Positions 34,882-42,514 of a stretch of 64,000 nt of DNA are shown here, in pieces. Position 1 is the stretch's first letter, and each line of letters opens with the position of its first letter. Position numbers and translations under genes: made by a program. The DNA comes from VAXT01 sp038040395 (GTDB lineage Bacteria > Actinomycetota > Thermoleophilia > Gaiellales > Gaiellaceae), in NCBI GenBank assembly GCA_038040395.1, contig JBBPIJ010000009.1:1-64000 (forward strand), given 5' to 3'. Below the pieces are notes generated by a model, which searched no databases, was not told the origin of the DNA, and worked only from the letters and a program-made list of their open reading frames with translations.

Positions 34882-36368
34882 GCCGCTTCCTCGATCTTCT
34901 CGACGGCATTCTCGGCCCCGAGAGGGAGGGCGACGCGAAACGTCGTGCCCTGGCCCTCTTTGCTGTCGATCGTGATCTCGCCGTTGTGGGCCTCGACGAT
35001 CGCCTTCACGATTGCGAGCCCGAGGCCGGTGCCGGAGATCGCCCGCTCGTCCGCTGTGGAGGAGCGGAAGAAGCGCTCGAAGAGGCGCGGGTGGTCCGCG
35101 ACGGGAATGCCCATGCCGGTATCCGCGACCTCGATCCAGATGCGGTCGCCGGTCACTTTGGTGCTGACCTCGACGCTCCCGCCTTCGGGCGTGAACTTGA
35201 GGGCGTTGGAGATGAGGTTGTCGAGCACCTGCGCCAGGCGACCACGGTCACCGACGAACGCAGGTACTGGCGCTGCGTCGAGGACGAGGCTGATCGACTT
35301 CTCCGCCGCAGCAGGAGTAGCTGCCTCGACGCATTCGGCGGCCAGTCCCACCAAGTCCACCTTCGCCTGTTCGAGCGAGAGGCGACCCGCGTCCGCCTGG
35401 GCGACGAAGAGGAGGTCGCCGACGAGGCGCAGCAGGCGTCCGGAGTTGCGCTCGACTGCCTCGAGGAACCGACGCTGCTCGGTGTTGAGGTCGCCGGCCT
35501 CCTCGTCGAGCACGAGATCGAGGTAGCCCCGAATTGAGGTCAGCGGCGTGCGCAGCTCGTGGGAGACGAGCGAGAGAAACTCGTCCTTCAGGCGGTCGAG
35601 CTCACGGAGGCGCTTGTTCTGCTCGGCCATCGCGCGGCGGGCGGCTTCGGCATCGCTCCGTGCTTCCTGGGCCGTCGCGAGCGAGCGCTCGAGTGTGGCG
35701 GCCTGCTGGACGAGACGGCGGTTTCGGACTTCGACGGCAGCCGTCACCCGCCGGAGAACCGGCACGAGGGTCGCGCACAGGACGATGAGAGCGAGTAGGA
35801 GGAAGCCTGCGATCGGCAAGACCGTGCGCCGGGCGTGGTCGGCGACCTGCGTCTGGTAGTCCTGGTAGAGCTCGAGGACACCGAGAGGATTGGAATCCGT
35901 TCCCTTCGGGAGCACGGGAAGATAGGTCTGGAGGACCTTGCCGCGATCGCCTTCGATCTCGGTCGTTTGGACCGAGCGGATCTCTCGGCCGCCGAATGCC
36001 TTCCTCACATTGGTCGGCCGGTCGCGAGGCGAGCGTCCGATGAACCGGTGTTCTGTCGAATATGTGATCAGGCCGGTCGGCGCGATCAGGTCGACCCGCA
36101 TGATCCCCTCGTTCTGGACGACTCGAAGCAGGAGGGTGTCGAGCTCACTCTGCCGGTTGCCCATGACGGGCCGAGCGAAGTCTGCTCGGGTCAGCTGGTC
36201 GCGCAGGAGGATGTCTGCGAGGAAGTGCGCGCGCGCTGCGGCCTGGCTCTCGGCCTGGGAGGTGGCCTGCTCGTCGACGAACCAGAGGATCGCTCCGGCC
36301 GCGAAGAGGAGCGCGGCCGCCGTGTAGCAGGCGATCCGGAGTGTGAGGCGGGGAGGTTTGGCAGACAT
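34878..36368 (-). CDS. Membrane sensor histidine kinase
   Basis: From ATG 36368 this is 496 residues. TM1 (about 11-32) and TM2 (about 187-207) bracket an extracytoplasmic sensor with PAS/Cache-like features (VVQNEGIMRVDLIAPTGLIT, VLQTYLPVLPKG). A signalling helix with coiled coil follows, then HisKA with FLSLVSHELRTPLTSIRGYL (His autophosphorylation site) and HATPase with DNLISNALKFTPEG (N box), VADTGMGIP (G1) and GTGLGLAIVKAIVEAH (G2). All catalytic boxes are intact. Ligand unknown. It is the first gene of the kinase-receiver-receiver set and divergent from the mutase gene. Confidence 0.92.
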   Translation of the reverse strand: MSAKPPRLTLRIACYTAAALLFAAGAILWFVDEQATSQAESQAAARAHFLADILLRDQLTRADFARPVMGNRQSELDTLLLRVVQNEGIMRVDLIAPTGLITYSTEHRFIGRSPRDRPTNVRKAFGGREIRSVQTTEIEGDRGKVLQTYLPVLPKGTDSNPLGVLELYQDYQTQVADHARRTVLPIAGFLLLALIVLCATLVPVLRRVTAAVEVRNRRLVQQAATLERSLATAQEARSDAEAARRAMAEQNKRLRELDRLKDEFLSLVSHELRTPLTSIRGYLDLVLDEEAGDLNTEQRRFLEAVERNSGRLLRLVGDLLFVAQADAGRLSLEQAKVDLVGLAAECVEAATPAAAEKSISLVLDAAPVPAFVGDRGRLAQVLDNLISNALKFTPEGGSVEVSTKVTGDRIWIEVADTGMGIPVADHPRLFERFFRSSTADERAISGTGLGLAIVKAIVEAHNGEITIDSKEGQGTTFRVALPLGAENAVEKIEEAA

Positions 36369-36475
36369 ATTTGTTCTCGCGCGCGCGAGGGCTCGCCCAC
36401 CCATCGGCAGATGGGGGCCTCAGATTGAGGGAGCCGTCCTCGTTTCGTCAATGCCGCTCCGTACAATTGGATGGC
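36369..36475. other. Divergent promoter region, kinase / acyl-CoA mutase
   Basis: It contains the palindrome CTCGCGCGCGCGAG (36377-36390) and a stem-loop CCCATC-ggca-GATGGG (36401-36416). TACAAT (36462-36467), 8 bases before the mutase ATG, is a good -10 candidate. No cobalamin riboswitch core was recognised. Confidence 0.4.
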
Positions 36476-38146
36476 ATGGCGATCACCGAGGACCAGCAGG
36501 GCGTCGAGGGCGGCGCGGCCGAATGGAAGCGCGAGCTCTTCGACGCCACGCCTGAGCGCGAGGGCGAGCTTTCCTCGACGATCTCCGGGCTCCCCAACGA
36601 GCCGCTCTACTCGCCCGAGAACGTCGAAACCGACTACGAACGTGACCTCGGATACCCGGGGGTCTACCCGTACACGCGTGGGGTCTATCCCTCGATGTAC
36701 CGCGGGAAGCTCTGGACGATGCGCCAGTTCGCGGGCTTCGGCACCGCCGAGGAGACGAACGAGCGCTTCCGCTACCTGCTCGAGCACGGGCAGACGGGGC
36801 TCTCGACAGCCTTCGACATGCCCACGCTGATGGGCTACGACTCCGACCACGAGCGCTCGCTCGGCGAGGTCGGCCGCGAGGGCGTGGCGGTCGACTCGCT
36901 CGCCGACATGGAGACGCTCTTCTCGGGCATCCCGCTCGGCGAGGTCTCGACCTCGATGACGATCAACTCGCCCGCGGCGATGCTGCTCGCGTTCTACCTC
37001 GTCGTCGGCGAGCAGCAGGGCGTCCCGCGCGCGGAGCTCCGAGGGACGATCCAGACGGACATCCTCAAGGAGTACATCGCCCAGAAGGAGTGGATCTTCC
37101 CGCCGGAGCCGTCGATGCGGCTCGTCGTGGACATGATCGAGTTCTGCGCGCAGGAGATGCCGCGCTGGCATCCGATCTCGATCTCCGGGTACCACATCCG
37201 CGAGGCCGGCTCGAACGCCACCCAGGAGCTCGCGTTCACGCTTGCCAACGGGTTTGCGTACGTCGACGCTGCGACCGAGCGAGGCCTAGACGTCGACGAC
37301 TTCGCGCCTCGCCTCTCTTTCTTCTTCAACGCCCACCTCGACTTCTTCGAGGAGATCGCGAAGTACCGGGCTGCGCGGCGGATCTGGGCCCGGGAGCTGC
37401 GCGAGCGCTACGGCGCGCGGAACCCTCGCTCCTGGCTCATGCGTTTCCACACGCAGACGGCGGGCGTGTCGCTCACCGCCCAGCAGCCCGAAGTGAACAT
37501 CGTTCGCACGGCGCTCGAGGCGATGGCGGCGGTGCTCGGCGGGACCCAGTCGCTGCACACGAACTCGTTCGACGAGGCGCTTGCCCTACCCACAGAGAAC
37601 GCCGTCCGGATCGCGTTGCGCACGCAGCAGGTGATCGCGCACGAGACCGGCGTCGTCAACACGATCGACCCTCTCGGCGGCTCGTGGTATCTGGAGGACT
37701 TGACGAACCGGCTCGAGGCCGAGGCCTACGACTACTTCGAGCGGATCCGGAAGATCGGCGGCGTCATTCCCGCGATCGAAGAGAACTTCTTCCAGCGGGA
37801 GATCGCCGATGCCTCGTTCCGGTACCAATCCGAGGTGGAGGCGAAGCAGCGAATCATCGTCGGCGTCAACCGCTACGAGGCCGATGAGGAGGCTCCGATC
37901 GAGCTCCTGCGCGTCGATCCGGCCCTCGAAGGCAAGCAGATCGAGCGGGTTCAGGCCGTGCGGGCAAAGCGGGCGAGCGCCGATGTCGAGCGAGTGCTCA
38001 CGGCCCTCAAGGAAGCCGCGGCCAAGGAAGGCGTCAACCTGATGCCGATCATCGTCGAGGCCTCTCGCGCCTACGTGACCATGGGCGAGATGTGCGACGC
38101 GCTGCGAGACGTCTGGGGCATCTGGCGCGAGACCCCGGTTTTCTAA
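36476..38146 (+). CDS. B12-dependent acyl-CoA mutase, large (catalytic) subunit
   Basis: This 556-residue protein forms the TIM-barrel half of a methylmalonyl-CoA-mutase-type enzyme: YPYTRGVYPSMYRGKLWTM, GQTGLSTAFDMPTLMGYDSD, GTIQTDILKEYIAQKEWIF, ISISGYHIREAGSNATQELA, LGGTQSLHTNSFDEA. It lacks the C-terminal cobalamin domain, which is a separate gene at 40228. At the position of the methylmalonyl-CoA mutase substrate Tyr (RQYAGF) it has Phe (RQFAGF), as reported for isobutyryl-CoA mutases, while the Arg in PSMRL is kept. The substrate may therefore not be methylmalonyl-CoA. Longer starts upstream of 36476 overlap the kinase promoter and are unlikely. Confidence 0.9.
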   Translation: MAITEDQQGVEGGAAEWKRELFDATPEREGELSSTISGLPNEPLYSPENVETDYERDLGYPGVYPYTRGVYPSMYRGKLWTMRQFAGFGTAEETNERFRYLLEHGQTGLSTAFDMPTLMGYDSDHERSLGEVGREGVAVDSLADMETLFSGIPLGEVSTSMTINSPAAMLLAFYLVVGEQQGVPRAELRGTIQTDILKEYIAQKEWIFPPEPSMRLVVDMIEFCAQEMPRWHPISISGYHIREAGSNATQELAFTLANGFAYVDAATERGLDVDDFAPRLSFFFNAHLDFFEEIAKYRAARRIWARELRERYGARNPRSWLMRFHTQTAGVSLTAQQPEVNIVRTALEAMAAVLGGTQSLHTNSFDEALALPTENAVRIALRTQQVIAHETGVVNTIDPLGGSWYLEDLTNRLEAEAYDYFERIRKIGGVIPAIEENFFQREIADASFRYQSEVEAKQRIIVGVNRYEADEEAPIELLRVDPALEGKQIERVQAVRAKRASADVERVLTALKEAAAKEGVNLMPIIVEASRAYVTMGEMCDALRDVWGIWRETPVF

Positions 38147-38207
38147 GGCGATTGCCCCTTGGTCGCAAACAATCTCGCTACTCTGAGCGTCTAATCCCTT
38201 TGACCCC

Positions 38208-38819
38208 ATGAACGCATTCCAGAACGTCATCCAGAACAGGTTCGCCTCAGCGCGCTTCAACAGGCTCATGTTCACCCTCGGCGCGGCAATTCTCGCTGCC
38301 GGGGTCGTCACGCTCGTGTTTACCGTCGTGGGCGGCAGCGACAAGAGGCCTTCCGGTCCAGAGGCTGGCTTCAATCCGCAGTTGCCGGTGCACAGCGAAC
38401 CGCTGAAGAACGCGAACGGCAGGACGATCAGGACGTTCTGGCAGCTCGACCCTGAAGTCAGAACGACGATTCGCACCTTCATCGCCACCGCCGTCGCTCG
38501 CAAGAACCTCGACGTCTCGTGGTCTGTGACGGCGCCCTCGGTGAAGGCCGGCTACACGTTCGAGCAGTGGAAGAACGCCAAGGCGCTGCCGATCATTCCG
38601 TACCCGGTCGATGACGTGGACAAGGTTCAGTACTACCTCGACTATGCCTCGACGAAGGAAATCCTGGTCGAGGTCGGGCTCGCGGCCAAGCGGTCGGCGC
38701 GACTTCGCCCGACGACCTTCCAGCTCGGGTTGCTCCCGGTCGGAAAGGGCGCCAACGCGCACTGGCTCGTGGACTACTGGATGCCGCGCTGGACTCCGCC
38801 GCTACCGACCGACCAGTAA
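38208..38819 (+). CDS. Membrane-anchored hypothetical protein, paralog A
   Basis: This is 203 residues. It has a short cytoplasmic N-terminus (NAFQNVIQNRFASARFNRLM), one transmembrane segment (FTLGAAILAAGVVTLVFTVV) and an external domain of about 155 residues with EVRTTIRTFIATAVARKNLD, GYTFEQWKNAKALPIIPYP, LDYASTKEILVEVGLAAK and a C-terminal WLVDYWMPRWTPPLP. I do not recognise the family; the external part has the flavour of NTF2-like or accessory secreted domains but this is only an impression. The gene directly downstream is a tandem paralog. Both sit between the two mutase subunit genes without evident functional link. Confidence 0.75.
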   Translation: MNAFQNVIQNRFASARFNRLMFTLGAAILAAGVVTLVFTVVGGSDKRPSGPEAGFNPQLPVHSEPLKNANGRTIRTFWQLDPEVRTTIRTFIATAVARKNLDVSWSVTAPSVKAGYTFEQWKNAKALPIIPYPVDDVDKVQYYLDYASTKEILVEVGLAAKRSARLRPTTFQLGLLPVGKGANAHWLVDYWMPRWTPPLPTDQ

Positions 38820-38834
38820 CAGCGAGGACAAGAC

Positions 38835-39425
38835 ATGCAGATAAACGCGATCCAGAACACGATCTCCTCCGAGCGCTTCAACCGCGTGATGTTCGCGCTC
38901 GGCCTCGCCGTCCTCGTGCTCGGCGTCGTCGTGCTCGTCTTCAGGCTTGCTGGCGGCAGCGACAACACGAGTATTGCGGCGCAGCCCAACTTCCGCCCTT
39001 CGCTGCCTGAGCACAGCACACCGCTGAAGAATGCGAACGGCGTCACCATCAAGAAGTTCGAGCAGTTCGATCCGCAGGTTCGATCGACGATCCGCACCTT
39101 CCTCGCCACGGCCGTCGACCGCAAGAACCTCGGCAAGTCGTGGGCCGTGATCGCGCCTTCGATGAAGAAGGGCTACACGTTCGAGCAGTGGAAGAATGCG
39201 AAGGCGCTGCCGGTCATTCCGTACCCGCTCTCGAGCCTCGACGACGTGACGTACCACCTCGACTACGCATCGACGAAAGAGATCCTGGTCGACATGGGCC
39301 TCACGGCCAGGCCGGCCGAGAAGCTTCGTCCGGTGAGATTCCGGATGGGGCTCGTCCCCGTCGGTAAGCGCTGGCTCGTGGACTACTGGATGCCGCTGTG
39401 GACTCCACAGCTCCCGGTGAACTAA
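38835..39425 (+). CDS. Membrane-anchored hypothetical protein, paralog B
   Basis: This 196-residue protein is clearly homologous to the gene 15 bases upstream along its whole length: INAIQNTISSERFNRVMFAL start, membrane segment LGLAVLVLGVVVLVFRLA, then VRSTIRTFLATAVDRKNLGK, GYTFEQWKNAKALPVIPYP, LDYASTKEILVDMGLTA and WLVDYWMPLWTPQLPVN. The spacing and orientation imply a recent tandem duplication and co-transcription. The external domain carries no cysteine pair or recognisable catalytic motif. Function unknown; a heteromeric or dosage role is possible. Confidence 0.75.
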   Translation: MQINAIQNTISSERFNRVMFALGLAVLVLGVVVLVFRLAGGSDNTSIAAQPNFRPSLPEHSTPLKNANGVTIKKFEQFDPQVRSTIRTFLATAVDRKNLGKSWAVIAPSMKKGYTFEQWKNAKALPVIPYPLSSLDDVTYHLDYASTKEILVDMGLTARPAEKLRPVRFRMGLVPVGKRWLVDYWMPLWTPQLPVN

Positions 39426-39438
39426 CCCTCTAGCTGCG

Positions 39439-40167
39439 TCAGACGTCTAGCTCGAGGCCGTCGTAGGCGAGCTGGAGCGATTCGTCGAGCGAGAGCTCCT
39501 TCGGCCGATGGGTGAGGAGCAAGCGCTTCGCCCCCGAGGCGTCGAAGGCGGCGACCGCCTCTTCGGCTGAGAGATGGCCGCGCGGCTCGCCGTCGAGCTC
39601 GCCGCGCTCGAGCGTCGCCTCGCAGAGAAAGAGGTCGACGTCCTCGGCCAGCTCGGCGAGGCGCTCGCTAGGCCCGGAGTCGCCCGAGTACGCGAGGGTT
39701 CGCTCGCTGTTCGAGACGCGGAAGCCGTAGGTCTGCACCGTGTAGTGCGGGAGCCGAAGCGCCGTCAGCTCGAGGCCCGCTGCCTGGAACGGCACTCCGT
39801 CCTCGTATTCCCGAGGCTCGAAGACGCGGACGAACATGTCGGGCGTCCCGAAGCGCGTTCCGAACGCCGCGAGCTCCTCGCGGCCATCGGGGGGGAGCCA
39901 GAGCTCGGGCTTTGGCTGATCGTGCCCGAGGCCCCACATCGTTCCCCAGACCCAGGGCACGAGATCGCCCCAGTGGTCGAGGTGGAAATGGGTGATCGCG
40001 ATCGCGTCCATCGTCGGCCAGCCGTTGTGCCCGTTCGAACGCAATCGGGCAAGGACGCCGGGCCCACAATCGAGCAGCAGGCGGCCTGGGCCTTCCAACA
40101 GGTAGCCGGACTGGGCGCCGCCAGGATTCGGCCACGCGGGTGAGCACCCGACGACGGTCAGCTTCAT
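39439..40167 (-). CDS. Metallo-beta-lactamase-fold hydrolase (RNase Z-like)
   Basis: This protein of about 242 residues has the metal-binding signature ITHFHLDHWGDL (HxHxDH), a downstream His in RLPHYTVQ, Asp in AYSGDSGPS and a final His in LLLTHRPKEL, arranged as in the RNase Z / phosphodiesterase branch. It probably hydrolyses a phosphodiester; the lack of a recognisable tRNA-binding exosite insertion makes a true tRNase Z role uncertain. ATG 40167 is used because AGAGGG lies 10 bases upstream; GTG 40173 (two residues longer) is possible. It is convergent with paralog B and divergent from the B12 subunit gene. Confidence 0.85.
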   Translation of the reverse strand: MKLTVVGCSPAWPNPGGAQSGYLLEGPGRLLLDCGPGVLARLRSNGHNGWPTMDAIAITHFHLDHWGDLVPWVWGTMWGLGHDQPKPELWLPPDGREELAAFGTRFGTPDMFVRVFEPREYEDGVPFQAAGLELTALRLPHYTVQTYGFRVSNSERTLAYSGDSGPSERLAELAEDVDLFLCEATLERGELDGEPRGHLSAEEAVAAFDASGAKRLLLTHRPKELSLDESLQLAYDGLELDV

Positions 40168-40215
40168 AGACACGATTCCCTCTTACCTGACGTTCTAGCT
40201 GGGCGAGATCTTCCC

Positions 40216-40221
40216 TAGACT
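40216..40221 (+). promoter_or_regulatory. -10 box of the B12-subunit gene
   Basis: TAGACT is separated from the GTG at 40228 by exactly 6 bases and no Shine-Dalgarno is present, so the message is probably leaderless. Confidence 0.5.
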
Positions 40222-40227
40222 GGGCTT

Positions 40228-40626
40228 GTGGCCGGAAAGATACGTGTCGTCATCGCAAAGCCCGGACTTGATGGGCACGATCGCGGCGCGAAGATCATCG
40301 CTCGGGCCCTCCGCGATGCGGGTATGGAGGTCATCTACACCGGTTTGCACCAGACGCCCGAGCAGATCGTCGAGACCGCGATTCAGGAGGACGCCGACGC
40401 CGTCGGCATCTCGATCCTCTCGGGAGCGCACATGACGCTCGTCCCGCGCATCCTCGAGGGCCTGAAGGAGAACGGCGCCGAGGATGTCCTCGTCGTCGTC
40501 GGCGGCACGATCCCCGCCGAGGACGCCGCGGAGCTCACGAGCCAGGGTGTCGCCGGGATCTTCACGCCCGGTGCTCCGACGAGCGAAATCGTCGATTTCC
40601 TGAAGCAGAGGGTCCCCGTCTCATAA
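40228..40626 (+). CDS. Cobalamin-binding subunit of acyl-CoA mutase
   Basis: This 132-residue B12-binding domain has the lower-ligand signature KPGLDGHDRGAK (D-x-H-x-x-G), ISILSGAHMTLVPRILE and VVGGTIPAEDA with the glycine-rich loop. Length and sequence match the stand-alone small subunits of two-component mutases such as methylmalonyl-, isobutyryl- and 2-hydroxyisobutyryl-CoA mutases. Its partner is most likely the catalytic subunit at 36476-38146, the only one in the window. It is followed two bases later by the enoyl-CoA hydratase gene, so these two form an operon. Confidence 0.93.
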   Translation: MAGKIRVVIAKPGLDGHDRGAKIIARALRDAGMEVIYTGLHQTPEQIVETAIQEDADAVGISILSGAHMTLVPRILEGLKENGAEDVLVVVGGTIPAEDAAELTSQGVAGIFTPGAPTSEIVDFLKQRVPVS

Positions 40627-40628
40627 GC

Positions 40629-41396
40629 GTGGAGCTCGCACGCGAGGACGGAATCGCCGTCCTCACCATCGACCGCCCGGAAGCGCTGAACGCGCTCGAT
40701 GGCGCGACGCTCACCGGGTTGCGCGACAGCCTGGTCGACTTACGCGCCGACGACGGCATTCGCGTGATCGTCCTGACCGGCGCGGGCGACCGCGCCTTCG
40801 CCGCAGGAGCCGACATCAAATACATGAGCGGCCTGTCGACCGACGAGGCGAAGGAATGGGGCGAGCTCGGCCAGGAGGTCGGGCGGCTGCTCGAGATCGC
40901 GCCGAAGGTCTCCATCGCCGCGATCAACGGCTTCGCCCTGGGCGGAGGCTGCGAGCTCGCGCTCGCCTGCGACATCCGCTACGCCGCCGCGACCGCGAAG
41001 CTCGGCCAGCCGGAGGTGAACCTCGGGATCATCCCCGGTTGGGGCGGGACTCAGCGCCTCGCCCGTGTCTGCGGCCTCGGCGTGGCGAAGGAGCTGATCC
41101 TCACGGGTCGTCCGGTGGACGCCGAAGAGGCGCTCCGGATCGGTCTCGTCAATGCGGTCTTCGAGCCGGGCGAGCTGATGGAGAAGACGATGGAGGTCGC
41201 CCGGACGATCGCCGCGAAAGGGCCGCTCGCGCTCGCCGCCGCGAAGGCGGCGGTCAATCACGCGCTCCAGGGCGACCACGTCGAGAACCTCGAGTCGGAG
41301 GCAGGTCGCTTCGGGAACCTCTTCGCGAGCGCGGATGCCAAAGAGGGGTTGACCGCGTTCGCCGAGAAGCGTGATGCTCGCTTCATTGGGCGGTAG
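40629..41396 (+). CDS. Enoyl-CoA hydratase/isomerase (crotonase family)
   Basis: This 255-residue protein has the oxyanion-hole segments GDRAFAAGADIKYMSG and INGFALGGGCELALACDIRYA. A Glu sits in the first catalytic position (GGGCELAL) and a second acidic residue in PEVNLGIIPGWGGTQRL, the two-Glu pattern of true hydratases. It adds water to 2-enoyl-CoA in the cytoplasm. The GTG start lies two bases after the B12 subunit stop. It completes the set acyl-CoA dehydrogenase, hydratase, hydroxyacyl-CoA dehydrogenase and thiolase found in this window. Confidence 0.94.
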   Translation: MELAREDGIAVLTIDRPEALNALDGATLTGLRDSLVDLRADDGIRVIVLTGAGDRAFAAGADIKYMSGLSTDEAKEWGELGQEVGRLLEIAPKVSIAAINGFALGGGCELALACDIRYAAATAKLGQPEVNLGIIPGWGGTQRLARVCGLGVAKELILTGRPVDAEEALRIGLVNAVFEPGELMEKTMEVARTIAAKGPLALAAAKAAVNHALQGDHVENLESEAGRFGNLFASADAKEGLTAFAEKRDARFIGR

Positions 41397-41428
41397 ACAA
41401 GGCGAAGCGCCGGAATACGGCCACGCCA

Positions 41429-41476
41429 GCCAAGCCGGCATGGCCTCTTAACGGCATCGCGAGCGATGCCTTGGGA
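41429..41476 (+). repeat. Small hairpin repeat family, copy A
   Basis: GCCAAGCC, a short spacer, CCTCTTA and then GGCATCGC-ga-GCGATGCC followed by TTGGGA. The same arrangement occurs inverted at 60784-60833, and the hairpin core recurs in altered form at 57563-57585. It is intergenic, downstream of the hydratase gene, and may terminate it. Confidence 0.6.
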
Positions 41477-41529
41477 AAAGCGCGAGCCCCGCTTCACCGG
41501 CTAGGGCTCAAAGAATTCGTTACATGAAT

Positions 41530-41547
41530 GTGACACTCGAGTGTCAC
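41530..41547. promoter_or_regulatory. Perfect 18-bp palindrome upstream of the TolB-like gene
   Basis: GTGACACTCGAGTGTCAC is a perfect dyad ending 9 bases before the GTG start at 41557. In the AT-richer context ATTCGTTACATGAAT it looks like a repressor or activator site. The cognate regulator is unknown. Confidence 0.5.
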
Positions 41548-41556
41548 TCTTGATGC

Positions 41557-42510
41557 GTGAAAGCCTGGCTTGGATTCCTCGCGATCTTGCCGGTACTCGC
41601 ATTCCCCTCCGGCACGACAGCGACCTCGTCCGACCCGCCTCGGAACGGCCTGATCGCAGCCTTCTCGTCGGAGGGAATCCAGATCGTCGATCCGGCCGGC
41701 GGTCCGGCCCACGACCTGTCCGAGACACAGGAGATGGGGGAGCCCGCCTGGTCGCCTGACGGCAAGTCCCTGGCGTTGGCCGCATGGGGCGACGAGGACA
41801 TCGCGGTGTACACGATGAGCGCCGACGGGAGCGACCGGCGGCTCGTGCTTCGCAACGCCTGGTCGCCTGCGTGGTCGCCGGACGGGAAGCGGCTCGTCGT
41901 CGTGCGGAACGCGTGCTCCGACTCGTACTCCTGTGACGACGGCTCCCCGACGGTCCTGGCCACCGTTCGGGCCGACGGTACCGAGGTGCGCGAGGTCGTC
42001 CTCGACGACGAGGCCGCCACCGGCATCGTCTCGTCGCCGAAATGGTCTCCCGACGGGGAATCGATTGCGTTCATCGACCAGGAGAGCCGCATCAAGGTCG
42101 TGAGCGTGAAGGGCGATGCCGATCGCGTCCGCCAGGTAGCGACTGGGGCCCAGAGTCTGGCGTGGTCGCCGGACGGGTCGAGGATCGCGTTCGACCGCGC
42201 TGTCTACGAGCGCGAGCTCAGCCGGCAGGTCGTCGTCGTGGTCGACCTCGCGACACGGAAGGAGACGGTGCTCCGCGGCCCCGAGGGTAGCGCCCAGTCG
42301 CCGACGTGGTCACCGGACGGCACGCAGCTCGCCTTCCTGTCGATGAAGCCCTCGCCCGTCACCGGGGGCTGTGGTGGCGGCGGCCCCATGGAGACACGGC
42401 TCTGGGCGATGGCGCCTGACGGAACGAAGGCGCACCGGATCGCCAAGGGGTTCTTCTTCGGCACTCCCGCGTGGGCGCGCTCCCTCGAGCCCGTCACGCC
42501 GACCGACTAG
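41557..42510 (+). CDS. TolB-like beta-propeller protein, secreted
   Basis: This 317-residue protein has a signal peptide (AWLGFLAILPVLAFPSGTTA, cleavage near residue 22) and then five PD40/WD40-like blades marked by AWSPDGKSLAL, AWSPDGKRLVVV, KWSPDGESIAF, AWSPDGSRIAF and TWSPDGTQLAF. Such propellers mediate protein-protein contact outside the membrane; in actinobacteria there is no Tol-Pal system, so the TolB name is only structural. A glycine/cysteine-rich stretch (TGGCGGGGPMETRL) follows the last blade. The palindrome at 41530-41547 probably controls it. Confidence 0.85.
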   Translation: MKAWLGFLAILPVLAFPSGTTATSSDPPRNGLIAAFSSEGIQIVDPAGGPAHDLSETQEMGEPAWSPDGKSLALAAWGDEDIAVYTMSADGSDRRLVLRNAWSPAWSPDGKRLVVVRNACSDSYSCDDGSPTVLATVRADGTEVREVVLDDEAATGIVSSPKWSPDGESIAFIDQESRIKVVSVKGDADRVRQVATGAQSLAWSPDGSRIAFDRAVYERELSRQVVVVVDLATRKETVLRGPEGSAQSPTWSPDGTQLAFLSMKPSPVTGGCGGGGPMETRLWAMAPDGTKAHRIAKGFFFGTPAWARSLEPVTPTD

Positions 42511-42514
42511 CCGG

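Noticed and set aside
36369..36475. A cobalamin riboswitch before the B12-dependent mutase gene
   Set aside because: The gap is only about 107 bp and no B12-box-like core is seen.
36476..38146. Assignment as 2-hydroxyisobutyryl-CoA mutase because the C-terminus (RETPVF) and DMPTLMGYDSD resemble it
   Set aside because: The two residues typical of that enzyme (Ile and Asp in the substrate pocket) are Phe and Ala here.
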